Shown here: one piece after another, positions 20,779 to 34,600 of the stretch | Layout of the letters: every line of letters begins with the position of its first letter | Position numbering within the stretch: the stretch's first letter is position 1 | Assembly (NCBI GenBank): GCA_963920635.1 | Contig: OY987303.1 | Coordinates: 53,071,223-53,135,222, forward strand | Length of the DNA stretch: 64,000 bases | DNA from: Pseudeuparius sepicola | Taxonomy: Eukaryota; Arthropoda; Insecta; Coleoptera; Anthribidae | Reading direction: 5' to 3' | Notes under the pieces: generated by a model | The model's input: the letters and a program-made list of their open reading frames with translations, nothing else | Told to the model about the DNA's origin: nothing | The model's database searches: none | Position numbers and translations under genes: made by a program

Positions 20779-22879
20779 ATAGTACCTATCTGGATTCTGG
20801 ATGGGGTAATTATTTCACAGTCTGCTATGATTTTAAAAACTAGGTTCCAATAATCTCTAATGAAAATTTAGTATGGGTCTTTGGAAAAACCCACACTAAA
20901 ATATAAATTTAAGTAATGGATCTTTCGAAATACCCATAACTAAATTTCTATTAGATATTGGAAACTAATAGTTTGGCCAATTTTTGCTAGAACGGAGCTA
21001 CCAACGCAGGGACGGATGAGGGCATACTAAACCCCTCAAAAATCTCAAAAAGGCCCGAAACTTTGAAGAAAAAATAAATCGAAAATTTGATTTTAAAAAA
21101 TAGCTTTTACTAGTGTTGAATTAAGTACCTATAGGTATAAATTAATTTCAGAAAAATTGATCTAAAATCAATTGACGCTATCTGCTACAAACACACAACT
21201 GGCCGGCAAAAGCCGTAAAAATTGGTCAAAATATGCAGGGAAGATAAAAAACATGGCACATACCTAATAATGGGTTTAATACAAAAAAAATCACAAATCT
21301 TAATTCGCAGTAACAGAATGTACAAAAGTACCTACCTACTCAACAATAGAAGTGAATATTTTTCGTAATAATTACCTCTATACGAGTTTAAAAGAGAAAC
21401 TAAAGCACTTCAAATAAACGCATAAAATTTGACCAAAAATTGCATTTTTTGTCTTGTTTTTCGGGATGTTTTAATAATTTCCTGACAATCTGCTAATTTG
21501 TTTCCTGAAACAAAAATCTTCCAAGTCGTTTGGTCGACACCGATTTTCACCCTAATGGCGTTAAAATTTTGCAAAAATTAATATATTAATGGATAGATCA
21601 GTTTTTCGGGGCCCCTTCCGGAGCTGGGGCCCCCCTGCACGCATATATTCGGAATTCGCCGACACATTAACCGCTCCGGAACAATTCGGGTGCTGCGATC
21701 AGAGACTCGTAAAGTGCAGACGTATTAGACTAATACGTCGGCGATTTACCTTGTAAATATTTGCATAATCACATCAAATTCGTAAAGTACAGACGTATTA
21801 GATTAATACCTACGTCGGCGATTTACGAAATAACGGAAACATTGGTATTGTATTAATATGGACTTAAGTGTAAATACCAATAAGTTGAAGGGAATTGTGA
21901 CACAAATGCGGTTATCATATCCTACTTTCCGTGACAGCTGCCATTTTTGAGATATGACACAAATATGTGTTTTTTAAATGGAAACCATAGTTGGTCATGG
22001 TCTCGAAAAATCATGCATTTTTAGAGCTTCCCAACAATATAGGGCGAGTTTTTAAAGTCAACACAAATATGTCAAATATGTGATGGGATCCATCAAGCCA
22101 AAAATCACCTGTGCAGAAATTTTTGAATGGCCCAATCACATTGCATTGATAGATTCCATCACATATTTATGCTGACTTTAAAAACTCGCTCATAATACTC
22201 GATAATGGTTATATTCAGAAAAATAACGGAAATAACTATGGTTTCCATTTAAAAAAACACGAGTTTGAGTCATATCTAAAATCAGAATCAACGAAACTAG
22301 ATGGATTAGAATAAATCAGCAAAATTTCGTTTTTTCAAAATATCTAGTAAGCCATGACTTTTTCGAACATCCAAAAGGTACGTTAAATTGGGCCCACAAA
22401 ACTTCAATTCTTTCCCCATTTAACCTTCTCTCTATCTCGGCTAGTTTCAGATTCTAGTAAAATCAGGCTTACTGCTCGATAAATAACGGCTCACTTCTCA
22501 ACCTAAGTGTATAACATAGGAACTATTAACTATTATTTTTGCGCTAAGATGAAACTTCTCTGGAGCCATCATCTCTGCTTCCAAAAAGATTCGAAATGAG
22601 ACCGTCAAACGTCGTGGTGTCATTTGACATACCTGTCAAAAATTATATTTAATGGAATAAATTGCCAAAATAGCCCTTACTGGTAAAAAAATACTAGATT
22701 TATCAGCAAAAATCACCCGTATAAAATTTAAAGGTTTTTATGCGGTCGACGTCGACCTAGTCAAGGCGGCAGCCAATAAGAAAGCGAGCGTAGCGATTTG
22801 ATTGGTCGGCGTTTCGGAGATCCACGGAGCAGGTGTCGACGTGGGCCAGTTAGGCCAGTATAATCAGTGCCGTGCACGG
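20779..22879. other. Intergenic repeats; no gene seen
   Basis: Several short inverted repeats: 20865-20945 (AAAATTTAGTATGGGT type), 21706-21835 (two related units with CAGACGTATTAGA-TAATAC and GTCGGCGATTTAC), and 21910-22290 (long arms around AAATGGAAACCATAGTT). A GC-rich patch at 21606-21690 is unexplained. Confidence 0.45.
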
Positions 22880-23136
22880 AATTCTTATTTTTTACAGTTT
22901 TGCGTGAATAACTAGTAAACTATGAGGTTTAGCGCAAATGTCATCCTATACGCAAATGATATACATTAAATTCCGAAGAAGAATTTTTATATACAGAATT
23001 ATGGTAAAGTGAACGGTTTCCATGATATGGAGGGGTAAAGATTTCTTTGTTTTTATTTCACGTAGTTTTTGTTGAAAAAACTTAAAATGATTACAGTATA
23101 AATTAGTAACTGAATAATGTATGTAGAATATATATA

Positions 23137-24301
23137 CAGGGTGGTCCAAACTTTATCAGCAATACTTCAAAAACTGCTAGAAAATTTCAAAAAAAGGAGA
23201 TTTTTTCATATAAACATGTGTCGAAATCCTAGCGGTTTTCGATATACAGGGCGTCAAAGTTCCATATTTTTTGCAAGTTTTCTTTTACTTTTCCTAAAGG
23301 AAGACAGTTAAGGCAAGCATATTTGGTACAGTTTAAACTGTCATTAAATACTATAAATTAAAAGTAATTCAGTCCATCTACTTCCACCAGTGCCGGAGAG
23401 ACGGGGGTCAGCAATCATATTTTTTTAATAAAAAAATGGTACGCCACTGGAAAAGTATTTTTTTCCCGTCACTAAGTTTTCCAATCAATTATAAGAAAAA
23501 AACTATTCCTGACTTTTTTCGACAAATGTACCGTTTTTGAAAAATTCACTTTTATGCGTTTTAATTTTTTTAGCAGATGAAAATCAAAGTACGTCTAGGC
23601 TCTCGAAATTTTGTACACATACTGAGTTTTCAATTCCGAACAACTTTCCTTAATAACATTTGGTCATAAAACCTACAAAAAGGTTTCTAGATTCGAAAAA
23701 TCATGTGTCCTGGGAATTTTTAAAAAAATCTAATTTTTCGCACCAGTAAAGTGGGCTTTAGGTAGGTCTTAGAGCAAAATATTATTAAGGAAAATTGTTC
23801 GGAATGAAAAACTTAGTAGGTGTGCAAATTTTAGAAAGCTTAGACCTACTCTGATTTTCTTCTGCTAAAAAAATTAAAAGCACAAAAGTGAATCTTTCAA
23901 AAACGGTACATTTTTTGAAAAAAAGTCAAGAATAGTTTTTTTCTTATAATTGATTGAAAAACAGTGACGGCAAAAAAAATTACTTTTCCAGTGGTGTACC
24001 ATTTTTTTATTAAAAAAATATTATGGTTGACCCCCGTCTCTCCGGCACTGGTGGAAGTAGATGGGCTGAATTATTTTTAATTTATAGTATTTAAAGACTG
24101 TTTAAACTGTACCAAATATGCTTGCCTTAACTGTCTTCCTTTATTAAAAATAAAAGAAAACTTGAAAAAAAAATTGAACTTTGACGCCCTGTATATCGAA
24201 AACAGCTAGGATTTCGATACATCTTTATATGAAAAAATCTCCTTTTTTTTAAATTTTCTAGCAGTTTTTAAAGTATTGCTGATAAAGTTTGGACCACCCT
24301 G
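23137..24301. mobile_element. CAGGGTGGTCC foldback with TATA duplication
   Basis: Ends CAGGGTGGTCCAAACTTTAT and complement ATAAAGTTTGGACCACCCTG; arms extend several hundred bp. TATA flanks both ends (23133-23136 and 24302-24305). The other arm of the host foldback has one TATA at this point (near 25141-25150), an internal empty site. A diverged copy lies at 32036-33168, sharing CTTCCACCAGTG near the centre. Confidence 0.8.
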
Positions 24302-24595
24302 TATAGATATATCTATGCATAATAGATACATATTACACCCATAGATTGTTATTTTTTGTCACAACATAACCTCATAAGTATATGACTGTAAATATGTCCA
24401 ATACAAGTTAGTAGCCTTAGTTAATTTGTACTCACTTTTTGCCCTCATTCATTATAGCGTTCTGATTTCCATTCGTTCTTTTATGTCAAATCATTCCCAT
24501 ATCTAATTTGTCCTTATATTGTAAAAATGAGAAAGTCATGAATAGGAAGCTCGTGTGAAAAACAAGAAAATAGATATTAAACAATCCTCATCGTA

Positions 24596-24787
24596 TGCTT
24601 CTGCAAAGATGGATGCGTCCAAAATTGCGAGTGTCGAAGAAGTGGTCTCAATTGTTCAAGTAAGGCTGCTTAGGACTTGCATGTCTCAATCATCGACGAC
24701 GATTTAAATGATGATTCTCAAGTGGACGAAGAACACGAAGATTTGTTTCCTCTCACCAGCCCGAGTGAACTATTTGGTGCTGACTGA
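24596..24787 (+). pseudogene. CXC-like cysteine cluster and acidic tail (element relic)
   Basis: A 64-codon frame with one internal TAG lies in the foldback loop. It begins CFCKDGCVQNCECRRSGLNC, with spacing C-x-C-x3-C-x3-C-x-C-x6-C, resembling half of a tesmin/TSO1-type CXC zinc-binding motif. After the TAG it continues with an acidic stretch (IIDDDLNDDSQVDEEHEDLF) and a natural TGA. This looks like the C-terminus of a larger element-encoded protein whose upstream part was deleted. The protein family is not identified. Confidence 0.5.
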
Positions 24788-25669
24788 TAACGCAATAATT
24801 AATGATTCACCTAAAACTTATAACCTTTTGTATCATTATTTCCCTCCCATTTTTTCAATATAGATTGTTTAATATATTTTCTTGTTTTTCACATGAGCTT
24901 CCAATTCATGACTTTCTCATTTTTACAAGCTAAGGAAAGTTAGATATGGGAATGATTTGACATAAAAGAACGAATGGAAATCAGAACGCTATAATGAATG
25001 AGGGCAAAAAGTGAGTACAAATTAACTAAGGCTACTAACTTGTATTGGACATATTTACAGTCATATACTTATGAGGTTATGTTGTGACAAAAAATAACAA
25101 TCTATGGGTGTAATATGTATCTATTATGCATAGATATATCTATATATATTCTACATACATTATTCAGTTACTAATTTATACTGTAATCATTTTAAGTTTT
25201 TTCAACAAAAACTACGTGAAATAAAAACAAAGAAATCTTTACCCCTCCATATCATGGAAACCGTTCACTTTACCATAATTCTGTATATAACAATTCTTGT
25301 TCGGAATTTAATGTATATCATTTGCATATAGGATGACGTTTGCGCTAAACCTCATAGTTTACTAGATGTTCACGCAAAACTGTGAAAAATAAGAATTTCC
25401 CTTTTCACCCCTCCCCCCGAAACCCGACGCTGGTGGTGGTGTAACTTTTTAGTACTAACTCTTAGGAGGGTATGGAATTATTTCGCGCTAGAAAGAACTT
25501 TTTTTTTTGATGTTTGGGTTTTGGCCCAATTTTACTGTACTATTTGCCTCTAAATTGTAGTTGCTAGGTCAACATCGATTTTCATTCAGTACAAACAAAA
25601 GTAAACATAACTACCGGGTGCTTAGGTTTCATATTTTTTTGGATTTAATCTTTTTTGTTTGTGGAAAAA

Positions 25670-28600
25670 ATGGAATTAGAACTATCGAGAGTGGACTATA
25701 CTGTAGTGGGAATCACAGGAAAAAATTGTCTCGAGTTGTTGCCTGGTTCTCTGCCGAAAGAGCCCCAAAGGGTTGTTTAGATTCTACTATGTAAAGTTAA
25801 CCAATAAAATGGCTAATTTTCAGGTGGTTGTAGCTGATTCCGATGGGATTTTGCAAGTTTTTTCTATTAAAAAGGAAGATATTCAACTGCATTTTAAAAC
25901 GTTGCCTGGCACTGCTATTTCCAGCTTAAAATTAGCTGGTGCTTCAGGTAAGTAAGAAAAAATAATGGAAGAAAAAAATCTATAAGTATTATTTTTAAAA
26001 TTTTAGGAACAACCCCGGACAACATTTTTATAGCATCTGGCAATGAAGTTAGGGGACTTACTAAAAAAGGGAAAATATTTTTAACATTCGATTCTGGAAT
26101 GACTGAAAGTATAAGTTCCATGTAAGGGGGAAATTTTCGAAAAAAAAAATTATAACTTGTAATATCTACTTTTTATTGTAACTAGGTTTGTTATTGGCAA
26201 TGAACTATTTTTATGCGGCAGACACATATACAATCACTACAGGGATTGCAAAGAAGTTGGCTCATATTTGTGTGGTGATGTTATAGTGGATGTTATAGCT
26301 TTTTATCCACAAAATGTAAGTTCTTGTGATCATCCCTTAAAAACCTTTATAAGGGCATATTATATTTCCATATATAGAGTCGTAGATTGATGACATTGAT
26401 AGCTTGTGAAGGGCGAATGATAAGAATTTTGGAACATGCAAGGGTAACTTTCAGCATCGAAGTTGATAATTCACCAACGATGTTACATTTATATGAACAA
26501 GATGAATCTAAAGTTGTTTTATTCGGTACTGTAGATGGTAGAGTTGGCATTTTAGATGTAGAAAAGTAAGTGCTTGATGTATTAACTTTTCTTATCTCTT
26601 ATATTTTTAAAATGTAATTTTAGCTCTCCAACATTTGACAGATGGCTGATAAAAAATGAAAAAAATTCAAGTTCAGTGTCCTGTATGGACTCTTATGATA
26701 TGACGGGAAGTGGTACAAAAAATGTTGTTATTGGTAGGCAAGATGGAAATGTAGAAGTTTATTACGTTAATGTGCAAGATGGGATGGATGAATCGATTTT
26801 AATTTTCGAAATTGTAAGTAGGTACTAAAGACAATTGCAACTTCTACAGAGTGATTTATAGCAAAAGGAAGCAAAGGGAATATACCTACCTACCCTTTCG
26901 TATATAAGATCTTGTAAGATGATAGAGCCACATTAGGTAGTCATATCTTACTTATCTTAGGTACCTATGTCTTAAGAGAGAACTTTTTATATCTGTAAAA
27001 ACAATTAGGTAGGTACTTCCAAAAATTCTTCTATTTGTATATTTTTTTCGCGAAATCGTCAAATTTCAGATTCCAACCCGGTTGACTCCCCGAAAATCCC
27101 GGGGAAATATTCGCCATGCAAGCTGGGAATTTTCCAGGAGTCTGATTTCACAGTATCTTATACAACTCGAGGCACTGCGTCGATTGTCGCAACGCAGAAT
27201 GTCGTAGCTCTAACCACTTTTCTGCAACTGGCCTTCAAAGTCAAATCGATGTTCGGTTTTTTAGTTGTATCTCCGGATCGGCTGGAGAAAGCCCGTTAAG
27301 GGCGTAGATTTTCAATTGAAACGCGTCGAATGAGATGTAGTCAGACCGATTTTTGATAATTTTAATTTTGCACAGAAAAATTTCTGGATTTTCTAATACA
27401 ACTTTGTTGCTGCGTCCGAATTAAGCATAATTCTACAGTGAAATCGAACTTTTCTTAACTAAACGGACCAGTCGAATCGATTTAGCATGGTCCCGAAGGC
27501 GTAGGCTCACCGGTTTCCAGAAAATAATGTTTTCTATAATTTAATCCCTCGCGCGATTTTGGAGGTTTTCGACAATTTTGGACACTACTGAATACGAAAT
27601 TCTCAGAAACGCTGGACGAAATCGAATTTAACCTTTATTTCCGACATCTACGGGTCGAACTACGTCGAAGAAACGTATTTTCGGGGTAGGTTAATATTTT
27701 TGGAAATTCAAAAGAGTGCCTGGCCTGGCATTTAGAAATTTTGCAGAGGAATTTGGGGGCAGCATCCGTGTTCTACGGGCCAATTTACATCGGATAATCG
27801 GATAGGCTGGTTTTGGAGTCTTTCTGAGTTCGTTTAAAAAGTGCCAATTTAAAGGAACTCAATATTTTCATTATTTTAGGCCTATAATTTTTTTACCTAA
27901 TAACTCATCTGCCAAATTATAATATCACAACTATCCATAATATGGAGAAGGGAAACAGTCTAAAATATACATTTAGATGTGACTCGCCCTGTATCTCTGC
28001 CGTATTTATTACTTATTTATTCTGAGACGTCCTGTATACCTACCTATACAGGTAGGTAGGTATATAGGTACCTACCTAATTATCTAACCCTGTTAAGTAT
28101 CACTAGGTTTATGGAACAAATAACGATAGGAAAATAACCGCCATATAAATATTGATAATGTTTTTATGGAAATGTACTCACCAATTTCAGAACCAATTGT
28201 TTTCAAATTTGGAATGCTGTTAGCAATCCCTGTAACACAACTTGTTTAATTATTGGGTATTGTAATTTTTGAGGATCTTGATTTTATCATTATGTTCGTC
28301 GTCGAAAATACCCCGCAAAATGTACCTATATACAGGGTGCTTTAAACGGTTTGCCACGTAGGACGCAGCGTATTTTAGTTTCAAAAATTTTGTTTAAAAA
28401 CTATAATTATATCTCACAAAATACAAAAAAGTTAAAAAAAATTGTTTGAAGGGGGACCTTGATTGATGCATAAATGTGATGTTGATATAGCCACCCCTGT
28501 GTGGGTCACCAAGCCCAACTTTAAAATTTCAAATGGAACTAGCCAACTTGTGATACATCATTTGAAAGGGATTTTTTTGCAAATTCAGTATTCACTCGTT

Positions 28601-31600
28601 CAATCGGTTAAAATTTACAAAAGTTATAAGTAAAAACCTAGTTTTCATGGATGCTCCAAGTCAGTAGCTATTTAAGTAAATAATAGTCATTGAATTATTA
28701 TTGAGGTCTTTAATTTATCAAATGTTCAAAATGACCGCCGTCATTGGCTAAGCAATATCTAATAAAGCGGAAATTCGAATTCTTGCCTAACCTTTAACAA
28801 TATTTATGAAGTAATACGTTGGCATTCTTGTGTTATTCGGTTTTTTAAGTCTTCTGTGTTGCGTGGAGGAGTTCTGTAAATCACCGATTTCAGGTGACCC
28901 CAAAGAAAAAAATCAAGAGATGTCAAATACAGAGAGCGAGCTGGCCATTCTATTGGTCCTCTTCTTCCTATCCATTTACCTGGAAACCTTCGATCCAACC
29001 ACTGCCTCCACCCCATTACAGTTTACCGGTGTTGGGGTTGATGGCCCACACAGGGGTGGCTTTATCAACATCACATTTGCATCAATCAAGGTCCCCCTCC
29101 AAACAAAAATCGACGGGTCACGGCGATTTTTTGACTTTTTTGAATTTTGTGAGTTATTGGGGGTGGGAAGTTTTCAAATGAACACCCTGTATCTTTTTGT
29201 TTGAGATCAAGCAGCGACATATCCATATCCCAATGTTTGTAACTTGCATAGCATATTTATTTCTAAATAAAATTTATTTTAAACAATAGTTTTGCTGTAA
29301 ATATTACCGAAGATTTTTTTTTAATAATTTACATTCTGGTTACGCTACTGCACTGGATCATTATTTGTTCGTCATTTTCCAGATACAATGGGAGACTTGA
29401 ATTTTTTTTTTATTTCTTTAATAAATATTTGCCTATCTACTTATAGAAAGGGCACAAACCAAATATCAGCCATCAAATCGCAATATTTAATTTGCAATAA
29501 ATAATTAAAGTTGTGACCGCAAGCTATATTCATTTGAAACGAAACGAAAACCCCAGGAATGGTTGTGACGTCACAGCGCTCGATCGATCAGAAGGCAGTA
29601 ACAGGAGTGACAGCTACACAGAATTAGAGAAGGGAGAATGGAAATTTAGCGTTAAAATAAACAGTTCGGCGACCCATTTCCACAGGGATCTGATGTAGGT
29701 CAAAAATAAGAACCGCCTAAAAGTTTAAATTTAACAAGCAACTCTTGAACTGAATGGTGAGGTCCCTGGTTCAATCGCACAAGAAGTTTTTTTTTAATTA
29801 TCACTGCAATCTATCTCTTATATATACTATATATTTATCACTGATTATCATTTTTGGTAATAATTGAACAATGGTTATTATGAAGATTATTACTCACAAT
29901 CTACTCCATAGTGCGTATTTAAATTCTATAAGTATACTTACCTACAATATGAAATTATCAGTAGCAGGAAAAATGTAATACATTGCTCGATGCGTAAGCG
30001 CTTTTTGCGGCATCGGGGAGAGTTTTAAGACCCGAGGCAACATGGGCGTTAAACAACCTCCTCGGCCAAAAAAGTGCGCTTACAATGCAATGCAAATAAC
30101 TATATATTTAATACAGCGCACACTCTTTTCGAACATTGTCAACAATATCAAGGCTATCTATAGATAATAAGACGGATAGACAAGGATGCGGGACGTTCTT
30201 GTTGATCTTTCTAAACAATAAGCTTGCGTGGTGCTGTAGTTTTGATACATGTGCCGCCCATATTAGTTTATACAGGGTGCCGCCGTCCACCAGAGGCGCC
30301 ACCACCGAGCTACTTGACGTTACAACCAAGGAGGGCGCGTTACAAGAATGATTTGAATTAAGTATGCAGTTTTTAATTGCCTATATTTTTTATATTATTA
30401 TATATTTATTACATAAAAATAAAAAATGAGTTTCTTGTGAACTGTGGTTCATTTCATGGCAATAAATTACGTTTGAAAGTAATATTTTTCAAATTTAATT
30501 TTGGTGCAAGTTCCCCATTGTGAAACAAAATCAATGGACCGGGAGAGAGTGACAGATTTTTGGACGTGATGTTACTCAGTATGCCTTGCAAAGGGCATTA
30601 TGTGGCACATATTCTCACAATAATAAGGTACGAATCAGAGAGTCATCCTGGGTTCTTCATGCACTGTTTAAATTGAATGTTATTTAATCATTTAAACGAG
30701 TTATTCGATGTAAAGTGTACTTGGACATGCGCGAAAGGTATGCCATCCTTGTTTCAGCATTTTCATAATAAGAACTTGCATACTTCTCATTGGCAGCCTG
30801 TTCAGAAACGTGGAAAAATTAATTATTAAAATACAAGATCACGTGGCAATAATAGCCCTTTGGACCCACCCTAACGGTATGCCTATGGTTTTTTGAGGAA
30901 TTATCTATTTGAACTTCATTATAAAACACATGGCAGCCTGTATAAAATCATATCAAAACGCATATTTTTCGAATAATTGAAAACTCAGTTTTTCACATGA
31001 AGAACCCAGGATGACTCTCTGATTCATACCTTATTATTGTGAGAATATGTGCCACATAATGCCCTTTGCAAGGCATACTGAGTAAAATCACAAATCACGT
31101 CCAAAAATCTGTCACTATCTCCCGGCATAAGGTTGGTCGTCTAACGCAACATTCAGATTTCCAAAAAAGACTATATAAGTGCCAATGAATTTTGCTCTAT
31201 AAAATATTGCAATATGTACATCTATACTATATGTAGTCTCTATATAGATTCCGGAGCTTTCATGAGCTTTATTTTTTGAATGATAAAAATATGCAAATTC
31301 TTGGGAATTCAGTCAAATTAATATCTAAATTACCATACGAGACCACGGCAATTGCTTTTTAAAAACAATTTATTAAGAGAACGGAGTACAAGACTAACTA
31401 TATAAACATTGTGTTTTACATATTTTATACCAATAGAAGAAGTGTTGGCTATACAAAATAATATTGCACTTAATTTCTGGAATTGCTTCCTCTTGTGGGA
31501 ACATAACTTCTAAATTTATTTCTCAATAAAAAAATATAAATATGTGTGTATCGATATCGAATTGAGATATCGATTTCAAAATTGGTATACACCATCTACA

Positions 31601-34600
31601 ATAGGACGGATCGGATTGCTTTTGGTTATTTATCATAGTAAATTTAACAAGCCGAAACATGTCTACCCTATAAGACCCTGTCAAAAACTAAGTCTAATGT
31701 AGAATTTTTCGGAAAATTCAATTGTTAATACTAATCAGTACTTAGGCACAAATACAGGGTGATTGACCTAAAACTCTCCGGCTTCATATCTTAGCAACGA
31801 AATAAGATATTTTAGTTCCGTAAAAAATGACAGATAGCAGATCTCGTCGAAGACTATTCATAGGCACAAATTGAATTTTTCTATTACAAATTGTATAGAT
31901 GTCACTGCGGTCGAAAGAAAATTTTCGTTCGCAGTGACCTAGAAAAGTGCATTTGAATTGTACTTCAATTTGAAGCAAATTATGATCCACAAACGACATT
32001 TTTTTAGTTATCGCACTTAAAGTTGGAACTGCATAAAGGGTGGTCCAACTTTTATGGATAAAACTTCAGGCATCTATAGAAAACATAAAAATAAATAGAC
32101 TTTTTCTTATAAACATGTATCAAAATCCTAACGGTTTTCGTTATACAGGGAGTCAAAGTTCAATTTTTTCAAGTTTTCTTTAATTTTCTCCTAAAAGACG
32201 ACTGTTAAGGCAAACATATTTAGTACAGTTTAGAGTTTAGACAAATATTAGTTCTATAACTAACCTAAGTTCTATAAATTAAAAATATGGTCTGTCTACT
32301 TCCACCAGTGTTGGAAACACACGGTGGTCAACTTTTTAATAAAAAGATGGTAGGCCATTGGAAAAGTAATCTTTTTGCGTTCACTAATTTTCCAATAAAT
32401 TCCAAGAAATAAACTATTCTTGACTTTTTTAGAAAAATGCACCGTTTTTGAAAAATTCATTTTCGTTCGTTTTAATTTTTTTAATCAGAAGAAAATAAAA
32501 GTAAGTCTAGGCTTTTAAAATTTTTCACACCTACTCAGTTTTTAATTCTGAACAATTTTTCTTAATAACATTTTGCCGTAAAACCTACATATAGCCACTT
32601 TACTGGTGCGACAAATTTGTTTTTTAAAATTCCCAAGACACATTATTTTTCGAATCTAGAAACCCATTTTGTAAGTTTCAGAACAAAATGTTATTAAGCA
32701 AAGCGGTTCAGAATTGAAAGCTTAGACCTATTTTTATTTTCTTCTGCTAAAGAAATTAAAACGCATAAAAGTGAAATTTTCAAAAACGGCACATTTTTCG
32801 AAAAAAGTCAAGAATAGTTTTTTTTTAGAATTGATTGGGAAATTTACAAGAGAAAAAAATATTATTTTTCGAGTATGGCTTATCATTTTTTTATTAAAAA
32901 ATATTAGGGTTGACCCCCGCGTCTCAGGCACTGGTGGAAGTAGAGAGGCCAAATTATTTTTAGTTTATATATAGATCTTGATATGTATCTACACTATATT
33001 ATCAAATATGGTTGCCTTAACTGTCTTCCTTTAGGAGAAATTGATGCACTTTATAACAAAAACCGTTAGGATTTCGATTTTCGATACATGTTTATATGAA
33101 AAAATCTACTTATTTTGACTTTTTCTGTAGATTCCTGAAGTTTTATCCATAAAAGTTGGGCCACCCTCTACAGTGTGTCCACGGATAGAGTTCGGGTAGG
33201 GTGTAAATGACAAACAAATTTCGAGGTGAAATTTGAGCTTCTGGGGATAAGCAATGCTTGGTTTTAAACTAATTTGTGACGTAATTTTACTTTAGAAAAA
33301 TCACGTAGGTCGGATGCCTTGGGAATTTTGAAAAAACTAATTTTCCACATCAGTATAGTGCCCTTTCTGTAGGTTTTACGACAAAATGTTATTAAGGAAA
33401 CTTGTTCAGAATGAAGAACTGAGTAGGTTTGCGAAATTTCGAAAGTCTAGGCCTACTTTGATTTTTTGGCATTTTTTCCCATTTTTCTTTAGAAAAGTGC
33501 AGTTTGTGTAGCTTTCACATTAAAATGTTATTAAGAAAACTTGTTCACGTTCACAATGAAAAACTGGATAGGTGTGAAAGAATTTCAAAAGCCTAGGTAT
33601 ACTTTGATTTTTCTCTGCTAAAAAATTAAAACGCACGAAAATCAAAGTAGACCTAAGCTTTTGAAATTCGTTCACACCTATCCAGTTTTTCATTGGGAAC
33701 AAGTTTTATTAATAACATTTTAATGTGAAAGCTACACAAAGTGCACTTTTCTAAAGAAAAGTGGGAAAAAATGCCAAAAAATCAAAGTAGGCCTAGACTT
33801 TCGAAATTTCGTAAGCCTACTCAGTTCTTCATTCTGAACAAGTTTCCTTAATTTATTATTTACACCCTATCCGAACTCTATCCCTGGACACACTGTATAT
33901 GCATGTGGAAAATCGGAAAATCTATGGTAGACAATGCTGAGATTATTTCCAAAACTAAAAACGAGAAAGTAATTTTGTGAGAAGTTGTTACAAGTATCCT
34001 AATATTGTTTTGTCATTTTAAATGTACAGGGTGTCCCAAGGAAGGATCCCACCAATTTAACTCTTTAAGTTTTTGAGATATAAAAAACTTTTCAAATGAA
34101 AGTTGTAGCTTATTATAAACAGTTTTTTATGTCCCAAACTATGAATAAGTATAATAATAAGCGGAGCAAACCAAACAAACCTTTTTTAATGGGAACATCT
34201 TATATGTCTTTATAGTTGTTTAAAATCTACTCGTCATTATGGTTAAAACGGTAGGTATAAAACTTTATGCCATTATCTTTTACCCTTTTTGAAATATTTA
34301 ATTTCCAAATTTTATAATAAACCTATATTTTAACTTGGAATTGCGGATCGCGGGGAAAACATAGACAATCCATGCAATATGCAATAACAAAAAGAACACA
34401 GAACAAAGAAACAAAAGTAAAGTCAACTTAATCGGTAATGAGCAACCTTCTAGATATAGTTTCCAGTGATATATTTATTTTATAATGAATTGTGATACAT
34501 AAAATTGAACCTCCCCTTTTATTGTGCTATTATTGTGCTATCAATGCATAATTAAATTAGGATGTTCACAAAAAAACGTTTAAACGCCATAAAAAGGGCG

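Larger units (their letters stand above)
22880..25397. mobile_element. Large foldback element, arms about 540 bp
   Basis: The left arm (22880-23136 plus 24306-24586) and right arm (24863-25397) are near-perfect complements. Outer ends begin AATTCTTATTTTT. The left arm is interrupted by the 1165-bp CAGGGTGG element (23137-24301). The 276-bp loop (24587-24862) carries a cysteine-rich coding relic. No target duplication was identified. Confidence 0.8.

Noticed and set aside
29715..29785. tRNA-like insert with GGTTCAATCGC in repeat copy 2
   Set aside because: Only the B-box resembles a tRNA; the acceptor stem and anticodon arm are not supported.
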